From: Lachnospiraceae bacterium UBA3774
GTDB taxonomy: Bacteria > Bacillota > Clostridia > Lachnospirales > Lachnospiraceae
Direction of reading: 5' to 3'
Assembly: GCA_002369255.1 (NCBI GenBank)
Contig: DFFO01000039.1
Span: 32,186-66,144, forward strand
Length of the DNA: 33,959 nucleotides
The position numbers and the translations under genes are program-made. The notes beneath the pieces were generated by a model. It searched no databases and was not told where the DNA came from. It worked only from the letters and a program-made list of their open reading frames with translations. Shown here piece by piece: positions 6,797 through 14,043 of this stretch. The number at the start of each line of letters is the position of its first letter. The stretch's first letter is position 1.

Positions 6797-8656
6797 ATGT
6801 TAGAAAAGCGCATAAAGACTTGTGATATAAAACGTCATTTGCCGGAATGGGCAAAAGTCATCAGAACAGTAAACGAAACAAAAATCTACAATATCAATGT
6901 GTTTGAAAATATCATGTCGTGGAATCAAGAGAATTTGGACGGTGCGGCATTTGATTATTATGGCACGGTTATTACTTATGGTGAGCTCCCTGATATAGTT
7001 AATGAATATGTTTGTGGACTTGAAAGCATTGGATTGACAGACAATGATGTTGTAACGCTTTGCCTCCCCGTGAGCATTGAGAATATGATGATTCTGTTTG
7101 CTTTAAACTGTATCGGTTCAATAGCAAATAATGTAAACTATCTGTTTTTGAAAAGTGATTTTGATCGTTATACTAGGCAAAAAGGATCCGATACGCTCGT
7201 TATTTTGGATGCCTATCTTCCAGAAGTTGTGGACTATTTAGAAGAAAGTCAGATCAAGAACGTCATTGTAACAAGCCTGCTTGACTATCTGCCGGATGAC
7301 AAAAAACATATATTTGATGATCTGTCTTTCTTACCGAAAAAACTGAGGGATATTTTCGACAATCCGAAGAAGCGAAAGGAATGTATTGAGAAGGTTGCCC
7401 AGATTAAAAGTGTTAATTTCATTCCGATGAAAGAACTGCTTAAACTTGGCAGACAAAGCCTTAAACCGCTATACAGAGGCCCGGTTGATATAGATCGCGA
7501 TATCAGCTATTCCTACACAAGCGGAACAACAGGCGCGCCTAAGTGTATTGTCTATAAAGAAGCGTCCGCAAATGCTCTGATTGAACTACATATCGGCGTT
7601 GAAACAAAGGATTTTGTTGGCGAAAGAGTATTTCAAGTCATCCCACTTACCCATGCCACCGGCGAGCGATTCTGCGGTTATTTACAAATGGCGAGGGGAA
7701 AAACAATGGTGCCCCAGCCAATTTATAATAAAGAATCGTTTGGCAAAGATGTGATGAACTCCAAGTGCAATTGGATTACTGCCGCGCCGAGTTTTTATCT
7801 CTCCGGAGTAGCGCAGGGCTTTATTGCAAAGGATGCCTTTGTCTTAGTTACGCGCCCTTCATCAGGCGGTGAGCCCGTTACAAAGAGCAACGTAAAACTC
7901 ATTGACGAATGGCTGAAAATGAACGGTTGCAAAGTACGCTTTTCAATCGGCGGCGGTGCGGCGGAGGATGGCTCTTCTACCATTTGCAGTTACTTTATGG
8001 ACGAGGAAACCAAGACAAACGAAACCGGTCATCCGGTTATGCCCGGTATCCGCGCACGGATTTTGGATGAAGAAGGAAATGAAGTGCCGCAAGGACAACG
8101 CGGTTTTTTGCAGGTATCAAGTCCCGCTGCGGCTGACCGTTACTTGAACGACCCGAAAGCAACAAGCAAACGCTGGTTTTATGATGAAAATGGCGTTCGA
8201 TGGGGTGTTACCGGCGATATTGCCATTCAAAATCCGGATGGGTCTTACAACATACTCGGCAGAGCGTCGGATTCGTATGTAGACAGCGAGGGCAATATCA
8301 AGTATCTGTTTGATATAGAATACTCGCTTGATGTCAACGATCCTGTGATTGAGTGGGAAATAACTGCGCATAGAACAAGCGAGGTCACGTTTATCGTCGG
8401 ACAAGTCGTGTTAAAGAAGGATTCTTCTGTTTCAATACCCGAAGTCGTTGAATTGCTTTGCGCTAAATATCACTTGGATGCCGTAAAGATATACGACAAA
8501 TTTGAGAACAGCGACGTAACCGGCAAACGCGATTTTTTGAGACTGCAAAATGATAAGTGCGACTATTACGCTCCATGCGATAAACAACATTTATTCAAGC
8601 TATCTTTTTTGGATAGCGGTGTAAAAAAGATAGCTGTGGCAAAAGCGGGGTTGTGA
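6797..8656 (+). CDS. Divergent AMP-binding (ANL superfamily) acyl-adenylate ligase
   Basis: A 619-aa enzyme expected to join ATP and a carboxylic acid to an acyl-AMP and pass it to a thiol. The phosphate loop YTSGTTGAPK is at 240-249, a GD of the A7 motif at 473-474 and a TGKRD near 575-578 may supply the C-terminal lysine. The usual YGxTE motif is replaced by NETGHP (408-413), and the A8 hinge reads GRASDSYVDSEG rather than the usual GRxxDxIK, so the specificity pocket or even activity may differ. The ribosome site is GAGGTG, 5 bp before the ATG. It lies between junction copies 2 and 3, and its ends are unrelated to the repeat. The substrate is unknown. Confidence 0.8.
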   Translation: MLEKRIKTCDIKRHLPEWAKVIRTVNETKIYNINVFENIMSWNQENLDGAAFDYYGTVITYGELPDIVNEYVCGLESIGLTDNDVVTLCLPVSIENMMILFALNCIGSIANNVNYLFLKSDFDRYTRQKGSDTLVILDAYLPEVVDYLEESQIKNVIVTSLLDYLPDDKKHIFDDLSFLPKKLRDIFDNPKKRKECIEKVAQIKSVNFIPMKELLKLGRQSLKPLYRGPVDIDRDISYSYTSGTTGAPKCIVYKEASANALIELHIGVETKDFVGERVFQVIPLTHATGERFCGYLQMARGKTMVPQPIYNKESFGKDVMNSKCNWITAAPSFYLSGVAQGFIAKDAFVLVTRPSSGGEPVTKSNVKLIDEWLKMNGCKVRFSIGGGAAEDGSSTICSYFMDEETKTNETGHPVMPGIRARILDEEGNEVPQGQRGFLQVSSPAAADRYLNDPKATSKRWFYDENGVRWGVTGDIAIQNPDGSYNILGRASDSYVDSEGNIKYLFDIEYSLDVNDPVIEWEITAHRTSEVTFIVGQVVLKKDSSVSIPEVVELLCAKYHLDAVKIYDKFENSDVTGKRDFLRLQNDKCDYYAPCDKQHLFKLSFLDSGVKKIAVAKAGL

Positions 8657-8666
8657 TAATTGTTTC

Positions 8667-8838
8667 GGCAAAATCGACTACCGCGCACTTGAAAACCTTG
8701 GCGGAAGAAATGAGCAAAAAATAAGGAGCAATACATTATGCAAGAAAAGAAACTGACGGGTTATCCGTCCATCGACAAACCATGGCTGAAATACTATTCC
8801 GAAGAGGCAATCAACGCTCCTCTGCCGGAGTGTACCAT
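8667..8838 (+). repeat. Ligase-junction repeat, copy 3
   Basis: Begins with GGCAAAATCGACTACCGC 10 bp after the preceding stop codon. An extra base (CCTTGGCGG against CCGGGCGG) shifts the old ligase end out of frame. The second half is the real ribosome site and start of the complete ligase at 8738, and it stays similar to copy 5 up to TGTACCAT. Confidence 0.8.
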
Positions 8839-10459
8839 ATATGAATATCTGTGGGAGAACAACAAGGATCACCTTGATGATATTGCTATCATTTATTTCA
8901 GCCGAAAAATCACATACAGAGAGTTGTTTCGCAACATAGACAAGACGGCAGCCGCTTTTTCTGCTCTTGGTGTCAAACAAGGTGAAATCGTAACGGTCGC
9001 TCTCCCCAACATTCCCGAAAACATCTACTGCATTTATGCACTGAATAAACTTGGCGCTATTGCTGATATGATTGATCTACGATCTAAAGGCGATACGCTG
9101 ATTCACTATTTGAACGAATCCGAATCGAGATTCGCCGTTATCTGCGATTTATTTGCAAGCAATGCGTTTGATATTGCAGATAAAACGCAAATCAATAAAT
9201 GGATCGTTTCCTCTCCTTTTGATTCGCTGCCTTCTCTTTTGAGAGGAATTATGAAATTAAAGCGAGGCAAATTATCTACGCCAGCTAACGCAATTCTGTG
9301 GCAAAACTTCTTTTATACCGAGAATGAAAATCATAAAATTCCTGTTGGCAAACCTAACGCTGTGACTTGTATTTTTCATACAAGCGGTACGACTGGACTT
9401 CCCAAAGGCGTAATGATGACGAATCTCAATTTTAACGCCATGGTGGAGCAGGTCAGAATCAGCGGAATTCGATTTGACTATGGCAAACGGATCATGAATC
9501 AAGTGCCGCCGTTTTTGGCTTTTAACTCACTTTGTTCCATGCATTTGCCGTTTGCTCAACATATGCAGATGGTATTGTTGCCGGAATACAGACCGGACAA
9601 GTTTGCCGAAAACATCGTTAAAACAAAAGCATCATGCTGCCTTGCGGGACCGGCGGACTGGGGTAATTTTCTTGAGAATAAAGAATTGTTAACCAAAAAC
9701 ATTGACCTTTCTGGTTTGGTCAGTCCGATAAGCGGTAGCGATGCCATGACACAAAAGGCAAAGGCAGATGTAAACAAGGTTTTGAAATCAAGGGGGTGTT
9801 CACAAGGAGTTTTAGAAGGATATGGCATGACGGAAATCGGATCTGCCGCCTGTGCAAATACACCGCAATTTAATGTAGATGCAAGCGTTGGAATCCCGCT
9901 TCCGTTTAACACATTCTGTATTTACGATAACGAAAACGATTGCGAATTGCCATATGGAGAACCCGGAGAAATCTGTATGACCGGTCCGACCGTTATGAAG
10001 GGCTATTATAAAAATCAAGACGAAACCAACAATGTTCTGAAAAAGCACAAAGACGGCAAAGTATGGTTACATAGTGGGGATCTCGGACACATGGATCAAA
10101 ACGGGTGCGTGTATATTGACGGTCGCCTTAAACGAATTATCGTGCGACACGACGGCATCAAGGTTTTCCCGTTCGGCATTGAAAAAACGATCATAAAACT
10201 GGATTGTGTATCCGCCTGTTGTGTAGTCGGTAAGGACGATGCCGACCACGGTCGCGGAAAAGTTCCGGTGGCATTTGTTGTGCTGAATAATACTTCGACA
10301 GACGCTATAGAAGAAATCAAAAGACAATGCCTGTCTGAGTTAAGCGAAAACTATTTGCCAAAAGAATATTATGTCGTTGAACAATTACCTTTGACGCCAA
10401 ATGGAAAAATCGACTACCGCGCGCTTGAAAACCGGGCGGAAGAAATGAGCAAAGAATAA
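8738..10459 (+). CDS. AMP-dependent acyl-CoA/acyl-carrier ligase (complete parent of the junction repeat)
   Basis: A 573-aa ANL-superfamily ligase with all core motifs: HTSGTTGLPKG (loop at 214-224), YGMTE (362-366), HSGDLG with the ribose-binding Asp at 448, GRLKRIIVRHDGIK, and PNGKIDYRAL with the catalytic Lys at 557. It should activate a carboxylic acid with ATP and load it onto CoA or a carrier protein; chain length cannot be read from the sequence. AAGGAG lies 9 bp before the ATG. Its first codons (MQEKKLTGYPSIDKPW) and last codons (GKIDYRALENRAEEMSKE) are the two halves of the repeat found at five junctions, so it, or a close relative, seeded the array. No acyl carrier protein or synthase gene is nearby. 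Confidence 0.88.
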   Translation: MQEKKLTGYPSIDKPWLKYYSEEAINAPLPECTIYEYLWENNKDHLDDIAIIYFSRKITYRELFRNIDKTAAAFSALGVKQGEIVTVALPNIPENIYCIYALNKLGAIADMIDLRSKGDTLIHYLNESESRFAVICDLFASNAFDIADKTQINKWIVSSPFDSLPSLLRGIMKLKRGKLSTPANAILWQNFFYTENENHKIPVGKPNAVTCIFHTSGTTGLPKGVMMTNLNFNAMVEQVRISGIRFDYGKRIMNQVPPFLAFNSLCSMHLPFAQHMQMVLLPEYRPDKFAENIVKTKASCCLAGPADWGNFLENKELLTKNIDLSGLVSPISGSDAMTQKAKADVNKVLKSRGCSQGVLEGYGMTEIGSAACANTPQFNVDASVGIPLPFNTFCIYDNENDCELPYGEPGEICMTGPTVMKGYYKNQDETNNVLKKHKDGKVWLHSGDLGHMDQNGCVYIDGRLKRIIVRHDGIKVFPFGIEKTIIKLDCVSACCVVGKDDADHGRGKVPVAFVVLNNTSTDAIEEIKRQCLSELSENYLPKEYYVVEQLPLTPNGKIDYRALENRAEEMSKE

Positions 10460-10480
10460 GGAGAACACACCATGCAGGAA
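10403..10480 (+). repeat. Ligase-junction repeat, copy 4 (truncated)
   Basis: The true 3' end of the 8738 ligase, then AATAAGGAGAACACACC and ATGCAGGAA. Homology stops after those three start codons, where the 126-aa gene takes over in frame. Confidence 0.8.
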
Positions 10481-10852
10481 TACCATGATTTGTCTGTGAC
10501 GGCGACATTACCGCACATTGGTATTGAGGAAGAAAAAATACCGAAAACCGATCCGTTAAAAATCAAAGAAAATGATGCAGCATTCAGCATGTTGTTGAAC
10601 ACGCTAAAAACAAGTTCCGATGCATATGAAGAAGCACAAATTAAAATAAAGATGCTGGAAAATGAAAACCGAATTCTTGATAAAAAATCTTCTGAAAGAA
10701 AGAACTCTGTAATTATCCTTTCTATTGCTGAAATAATAACATCTATTGGCATTGGCGGTTTGTTTACTTCTATTCCTTGGCCGTTTGCATTTGTTTTAAG
10801 CGCAGGTATCATTATGACGATTCTGTCACTTTATTTGAATTTCAAAAAATAA
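10472..10852 (+). CDS. Small two-helix membrane protein built into a ligase start and stop
   Basis: A 126-aa protein of no recognised family. Residues 48-78 look like a coiled coil (EEAQIKIKMLENENRILDKK), and two hydrophobic segments follow (about 80-97 and 103-121). Its first three codons (ATG CAG GAA) and its ribosome site, 12 bp after the ligase stop, are the standard ligase start. Its last codons and stop (CAAAAAATAAGGAG) match the ligase end in copy 3. The body thus appears to have replaced a ligase coding region between start and stop. This layout supports real translation; the function is unknown. Confidence 0.65.
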   Translation: MQEYHDLSVTATLPHIGIEEEKIPKTDPLKIKENDAAFSMLLNTLKTSSDAYEEAQIKIKMLENENRILDKKSSERKNSVIILSIAEIITSIGIGGLFTSIPWPFAFVLSAGIIMTILSLYLNFKK

Positions 10853-10966
10853 GGAGCAACACATCATACAAGAAAAGAAACTGACGGGCTATCCGTCCAT
10901 CGACAAACCGTGGCTGAAATATTATTCCGAAGAGGCAATCAATGCCCCTCTGCCGGAGTGTACCAT
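10843..10966 (+). repeat. Ligase-junction repeat, copy 5
   Basis: CAAAAAATAAGGAGCAA matches copy 3 exactly, followed by the ligase N-terminus as far as PLPECTI. The start codon has become ATA (10866-10868), so the copy no longer has a normal start. Similarity to copy 3 ends near 10966. Confidence 0.8.
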
Positions 10967-11261
10967 TATTGGCATTGTTTTTGTAATGCCTGTGTATCCT
11001 GTTTCGATTAAAGGAGACGAATTGATAATCGGGATATATGTTCATTGCAACTTCGATATTGGTAATATGCTAAATGCGAATATGACTTATGAAGATATAA
11101 GATTTGTTGTTAAAGATGCCGAAAAGCCGACATTCCTCGAAATTGATGGCACATATGCAACGACAGTAATTATTGGCGACTACATTTATTCGTTCAGTTG
11201 GGAATCGAATGATTATAATGAAAAGCCGTGCGACTGGGTTTATGTTACAGTTAAACAGTAG
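10866..11261 (+). pseudogene. Ligase N-terminus fused in frame to an unknown 91-residue domain
   Basis: From 10866 the frame reads (I)QEKKLTGYPSIDKPW ... PLPECTI and continues without a stop into IIGIVFVMPVYPVSIKGD and on to KPCDWVYVTVKQ. The only conventional start is the ATG at 10986, which has no visible ribosome site and would give 91 aa; the well-placed AAGGAG belongs to the ATA at 10866. The second part is rich in beta-prone residues and I do not recognise it. Either the ORF is silent, or it is made from the internal ATG, or weakly from ATA. Confidence 0.45.
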
Positions 11262-11285
11262 AGTCCCTGCCATAATATAGCTTTC

Positions 11286-11321
11286 TGTAAATTACAAATG
11301 TCGTAAGCATTTTACAAACGA
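11286..11321. promoter_or_regulatory. Candidate operators upstream of the zinc-ribbon gene
   Basis: TGTAA-A-TTACA (11286-11296) is a perfect short palindrome, and GTAAGCATTTTACAAACGA (11303-11321) is the reverse complement of the operator-like region at 5311-5328 apart from one inserted base. The same HTH protein may read both places. Confidence 0.4.
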
Positions 11322-11364
11322 CGAAAAATATCGTGCAGTAAAAGCACATGAAAGGATTTTGAAA

Positions 11365-12768
11365 ATGGAAAGATATTTGGAAATGAAGTGTTCTAATTGT
11401 GGCTCTGTTATGACTATTAAGGATAACTGTGTAGAATGCTCGTATTGTGGAACGCAGTATATTTCTTTTTATGCTGGAAGCATAGATTCTGATGTCGCTT
11501 CAATTAAACTTGATGAGCTTTTAAAAGAAATCGAAAAAAACAAAAAAGATTTCCTAATCGTCAACGGGAAAATATCATCTGGTGATATTAATGAAATCAT
11601 CGCTAATTCTGGCTTAAAAATTGCCCTCGAGGAATTGAAAAAGGAAAATTATTATAGCGCAAGTCAATACGCGAAAAAGGCGTCCGGTATAGAAGCGACA
11701 AGAATCTCTTTCCTGGCGAAATACAAGTGCAAAAACGAATCCTATTTGCAAGAGAAATGCATTTGGGATAATCTCAAAAGTTCAGATATACCATCTGATC
11801 TCATTAACAGCGAAGCTTATGGTACTTTTTATTCTTCTTTTAAGGATTACTGCGAGCAAAGAGAGCGGGCTGCATCAGATAGTAATGCACTAATCCAAGA
11901 TTATGTATTCAAGTACTTATACTTGGACAAACAGATCAAAGCAATTTCCGGTAATGATATATATGAAGTATTAAGGCGCCGCGCAAACGAGATTTGTAAA
12001 AAGTACCCAATATTCCCAGAACCGTGGATTGCACTTAAATATTTTGATAAAAGTGCTATATCTAAAATGATATGTGCATTTCAAAACAGCAGTTTTAATT
12101 ATGGTGTTTTGCAGAATTGGTCGAATAATCACTTTGTAAGCAGATACCTAAATATATGTGATGGAAGGTTTGTTTATAAAGTCCTTTTTTCACAAGATGA
12201 AGTTATTTTGCTCAAAAATGAGCTTGCAAGGCGCTATTCAAATGTAAACCAAAAGAGAGTTGTCTGCAGTCTGGCACAAAAACAAAACTGTTTTACCACG
12301 ATGAAATTGAGAAAAGATTCTGTCGTCCAAAGAATTGAAGGTTGCTTTTTAGTATATCCCCAAAAATTATATAATATTGCAAAAGAAGTTGTTAGGAATT
12401 ATTTTACAGTTGCAGATGAATATTGGGAAAAAAACGGCAGTAACGGTTGTTGGACATATGCGGGAATTAGGCACGCAAATGACAGTTTGTGGCAATCCCA
12501 TGCTTACTGGTTTCCAACAAAGCATAGTAAATCAAAAAATGAAAGACTTACTTTTGATAACTATGGATTATCTTTTTCTAATATGCTGCCTCCCGGTGGT
12601 CAGGAAGCAATTATAGAACTGTTGTATGAACAAATGGAATACTCTGACAACAACTTTACCTATTATGAAATCAAAATCGAAGATGCAAAGATTGACCTCA
12701 ATCCAAGTAGCATATTTTCTCAAAAAAAATCTATAGCTCAGCTTATTAGAATAACGGCTTCTTGGTGA
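11365..12768 (+). CDS. Zinc-ribbon protein of unknown function
   Basis: A 467-aa soluble protein. An N-terminal four-cysteine zinc ribbon (MKCSNCGS ... CSYCGTQY, residues 7-30) is followed by a long, mostly helical region to about 215 and then a mixed region with many aromatic residues (WSNNHF, WTYAGIRHAND, YWFPTKHSK). No membrane segment or signal peptide. The frame opens with TTG at 11359, but AAAGGA (11351-11356) fits ATG 11365 better. Such ribbons often head bacterial proteins with a regulatory or assembly role; I cannot assign one here. It is the first gene past the ligase array and has operator-like repeats upstream. Confidence 0.7.
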   Translation: MERYLEMKCSNCGSVMTIKDNCVECSYCGTQYISFYAGSIDSDVASIKLDELLKEIEKNKKDFLIVNGKISSGDINEIIANSGLKIALEELKKENYYSASQYAKKASGIEATRISFLAKYKCKNESYLQEKCIWDNLKSSDIPSDLINSEAYGTFYSSFKDYCEQRERAASDSNALIQDYVFKYLYLDKQIKAISGNDIYEVLRRRANEICKKYPIFPEPWIALKYFDKSAISKMICAFQNSSFNYGVLQNWSNNHFVSRYLNICDGRFVYKVLFSQDEVILLKNELARRYSNVNQKRVVCSLAQKQNCFTTMKLRKDSVVQRIEGCFLVYPQKLYNIAKEVVRNYFTVADEYWEKNGSNGCWTYAGIRHANDSLWQSHAYWFPTKHSKSKNERLTFDNYGLSFSNMLPPGGQEAIIELLYEQMEYSDNNFTYYEIKIEDAKIDLNPSSIFSQKKSIAQLIRITASW

Positions 12769-12894
12769 TTTGATTGCATGAAGGAAAAAACTAATTTTTT
12801 TATTTGATGTATTTACATTCCTACATATTTTGGAATGATAATGTAATAAAAAAGTATTTGACACTGTTTTAATAGAAGAAAGGAGACCAAATTA

Positions 12895-13815
12895 ATGAAA
12901 AAGATTGCTATTTTTGTTGTTGCAATCTGTATGGTTATGCTGTTGTTGCCTGGGTGCAACAGTTCTGATTCAAAAGGCGGCAATACTGACACTCGAACGG
13001 TTGAAGCAAACCGCCATGAGATAACAAATAATGATACCGGTATTGTTTATAATACGCCTGCAGATGCAGTGAAAATCGATTTGACATCAGCAGATCCATC
13101 CAATAATCAAATCCAGTTTAGTTATGATGAAAACAATCGGATCAGTCAGTGCCATTATCAAACTGACGGTTATTCAATTAAACTGGTCTATTCGTATTCA
13201 GGCAACAATATCCATATTTACGCTTTTTCAGATGAGTATGTTGCTGCTGACGAAACATTTACTGTTAGTTCATACGATGCAAATGCTGGGTTTATGTCGT
13301 ATAATGGATATTATTTTTGTGGTTGTGTTTTTGACGAGCAGACGGACAAAGATATCGCCGACAGGACAATTGCGTTGACAGGGGCGGAAAGTTTATATGA
13401 CTTAAAAACTATACTTAATGTTTTTGACACCAGTGGAAAAGGTTTTTTTACGGAAAAGCAGGTTCAGTGTATGTCACCATTTATGATCGCATTTATGATA
13501 GATGAATATAGCAGCCTGAATTATGATCTGGAAGAATTAATTTATATGGATATTACAAAACTGACAGAAGTGCTGAATAATTCTGTTAGAAAGGAAGAGA
13601 GGGGTTTTGGCTTTTTTGTCGATGGACTTATAGAAATGGATTCTCAGAGTGTTAAAGAATTAGAAGAAAGTCTTGGGCGTATTATTGATGGAGGTCAACA
13701 GACGATAGAGAAGGGTTGGTTTGTCCAGGTGCCAGGCCGCAGAAGTGATTATAAAAATTTCACTATATATTGTTCTGAAGGAAGGTATTTTTGGGTTTGG
13801 ATAGAATTTCAATGA
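12895..13815 (+). CDS. Exported lipoprotein of unknown function
   Basis: A 306-aa protein with a lipoprotein signal: charged MKK, hydrophobic core, and lipobox LPGC with the lipidated Cys at 21. The mature part starts with a flexible Ser/Gly/Asn linker, then a beta-rich region and a helical C-terminal third. AAGGAG lies 9 bp before the ATG. Bases 13711-13807, which encode the last 34 residues (from KGWFVQVPGRRSDY to VWIE), recur with a single mismatch at 20597-20693 without the rest of the gene. I do not recognise the family. Confidence 0.75.
   Translation: MKKIAIFVVAICMVMLLLPGCNSSDSKGGNTDTRTVEANRHEITNNDTGIVYNTPADAVKIDLTSADPSNNQIQFSYDENNRISQCHYQTDGYSIKLVYSYSGNNIHIYAFSDEYVAADETFTVSSYDANAGFMSYNGYYFCGCVFDEQTDKDIADRTIALTGAESLYDLKTILNVFDTSGKGFFTEKQVQCMSPFMIAFMIDEYSSLNYDLEELIYMDITKLTEVLNNSVRKEERGFGFFVDGLIEMDSQSVKELEESLGRIIDGGQQTIEKGWFVQVPGRRSDYKNFTIYCSEGRYFWVWIEFQ
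13711..13807 (+). repeat. 97-bp direct repeat, copy A (inside the lipoprotein gene)
   Basis: Matches 20597-20693 at 96 of 97 bases by my reading; the difference is a G to T inside the GGAAGG(T) stretch. Here it is the coding 3' end of a complete gene. Confidence 0.85.
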
Positions 13816-13857
13816 TAGTGAAGTTGCCTTGTTAGAAGTTTAAGAGAGATATTTTTG

Positions 13858-14022
13858 ATGGATAAAAGAGAAAGAGCAAAACAATATATCAGGTGTTTTA
13901 ATGATACGTTGTCAATTTCGGAATAGGTAAAAACGCCTGAAAATAATTCCAAAATATACTTTGAACAGTTTAAAACAGGCAGAAAAAGGATGGATTATCG
14001 ATTTTTGCAATTATTGGAATAG
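13858..14022 (+). pseudogene. Possible short gene interrupted by a TAG
   Basis: ATG 13858 opens MDKRERAKQYIRCFNDTLSI, then SE and a TAG at 13924. The same frame continues with VKTPENNSKIYFEQFKTGRK and on to LQLLE and a second TAG at 14020. Both halves have a plausible Lys/Glu-rich protein composition. It may be a decayed small gene, but at 54 codons the evidence is thin. Confidence 0.25.
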
Positions 14023-14043
14023 CTATTTGAAAGGATCAAAACT

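Noticed and set aside
8738..10459. Nonribosomal peptide or polyketide cluster around the ligases
   Set aside because: No condensation, ketosynthase, carrier or thioesterase domain is found anywhere in the window.
12858..12880. TTGACA at 12858 as a promoter for the lipoprotein gene
   Set aside because: At 16-18 bp downstream lies the ribosome site, not a -10 box.
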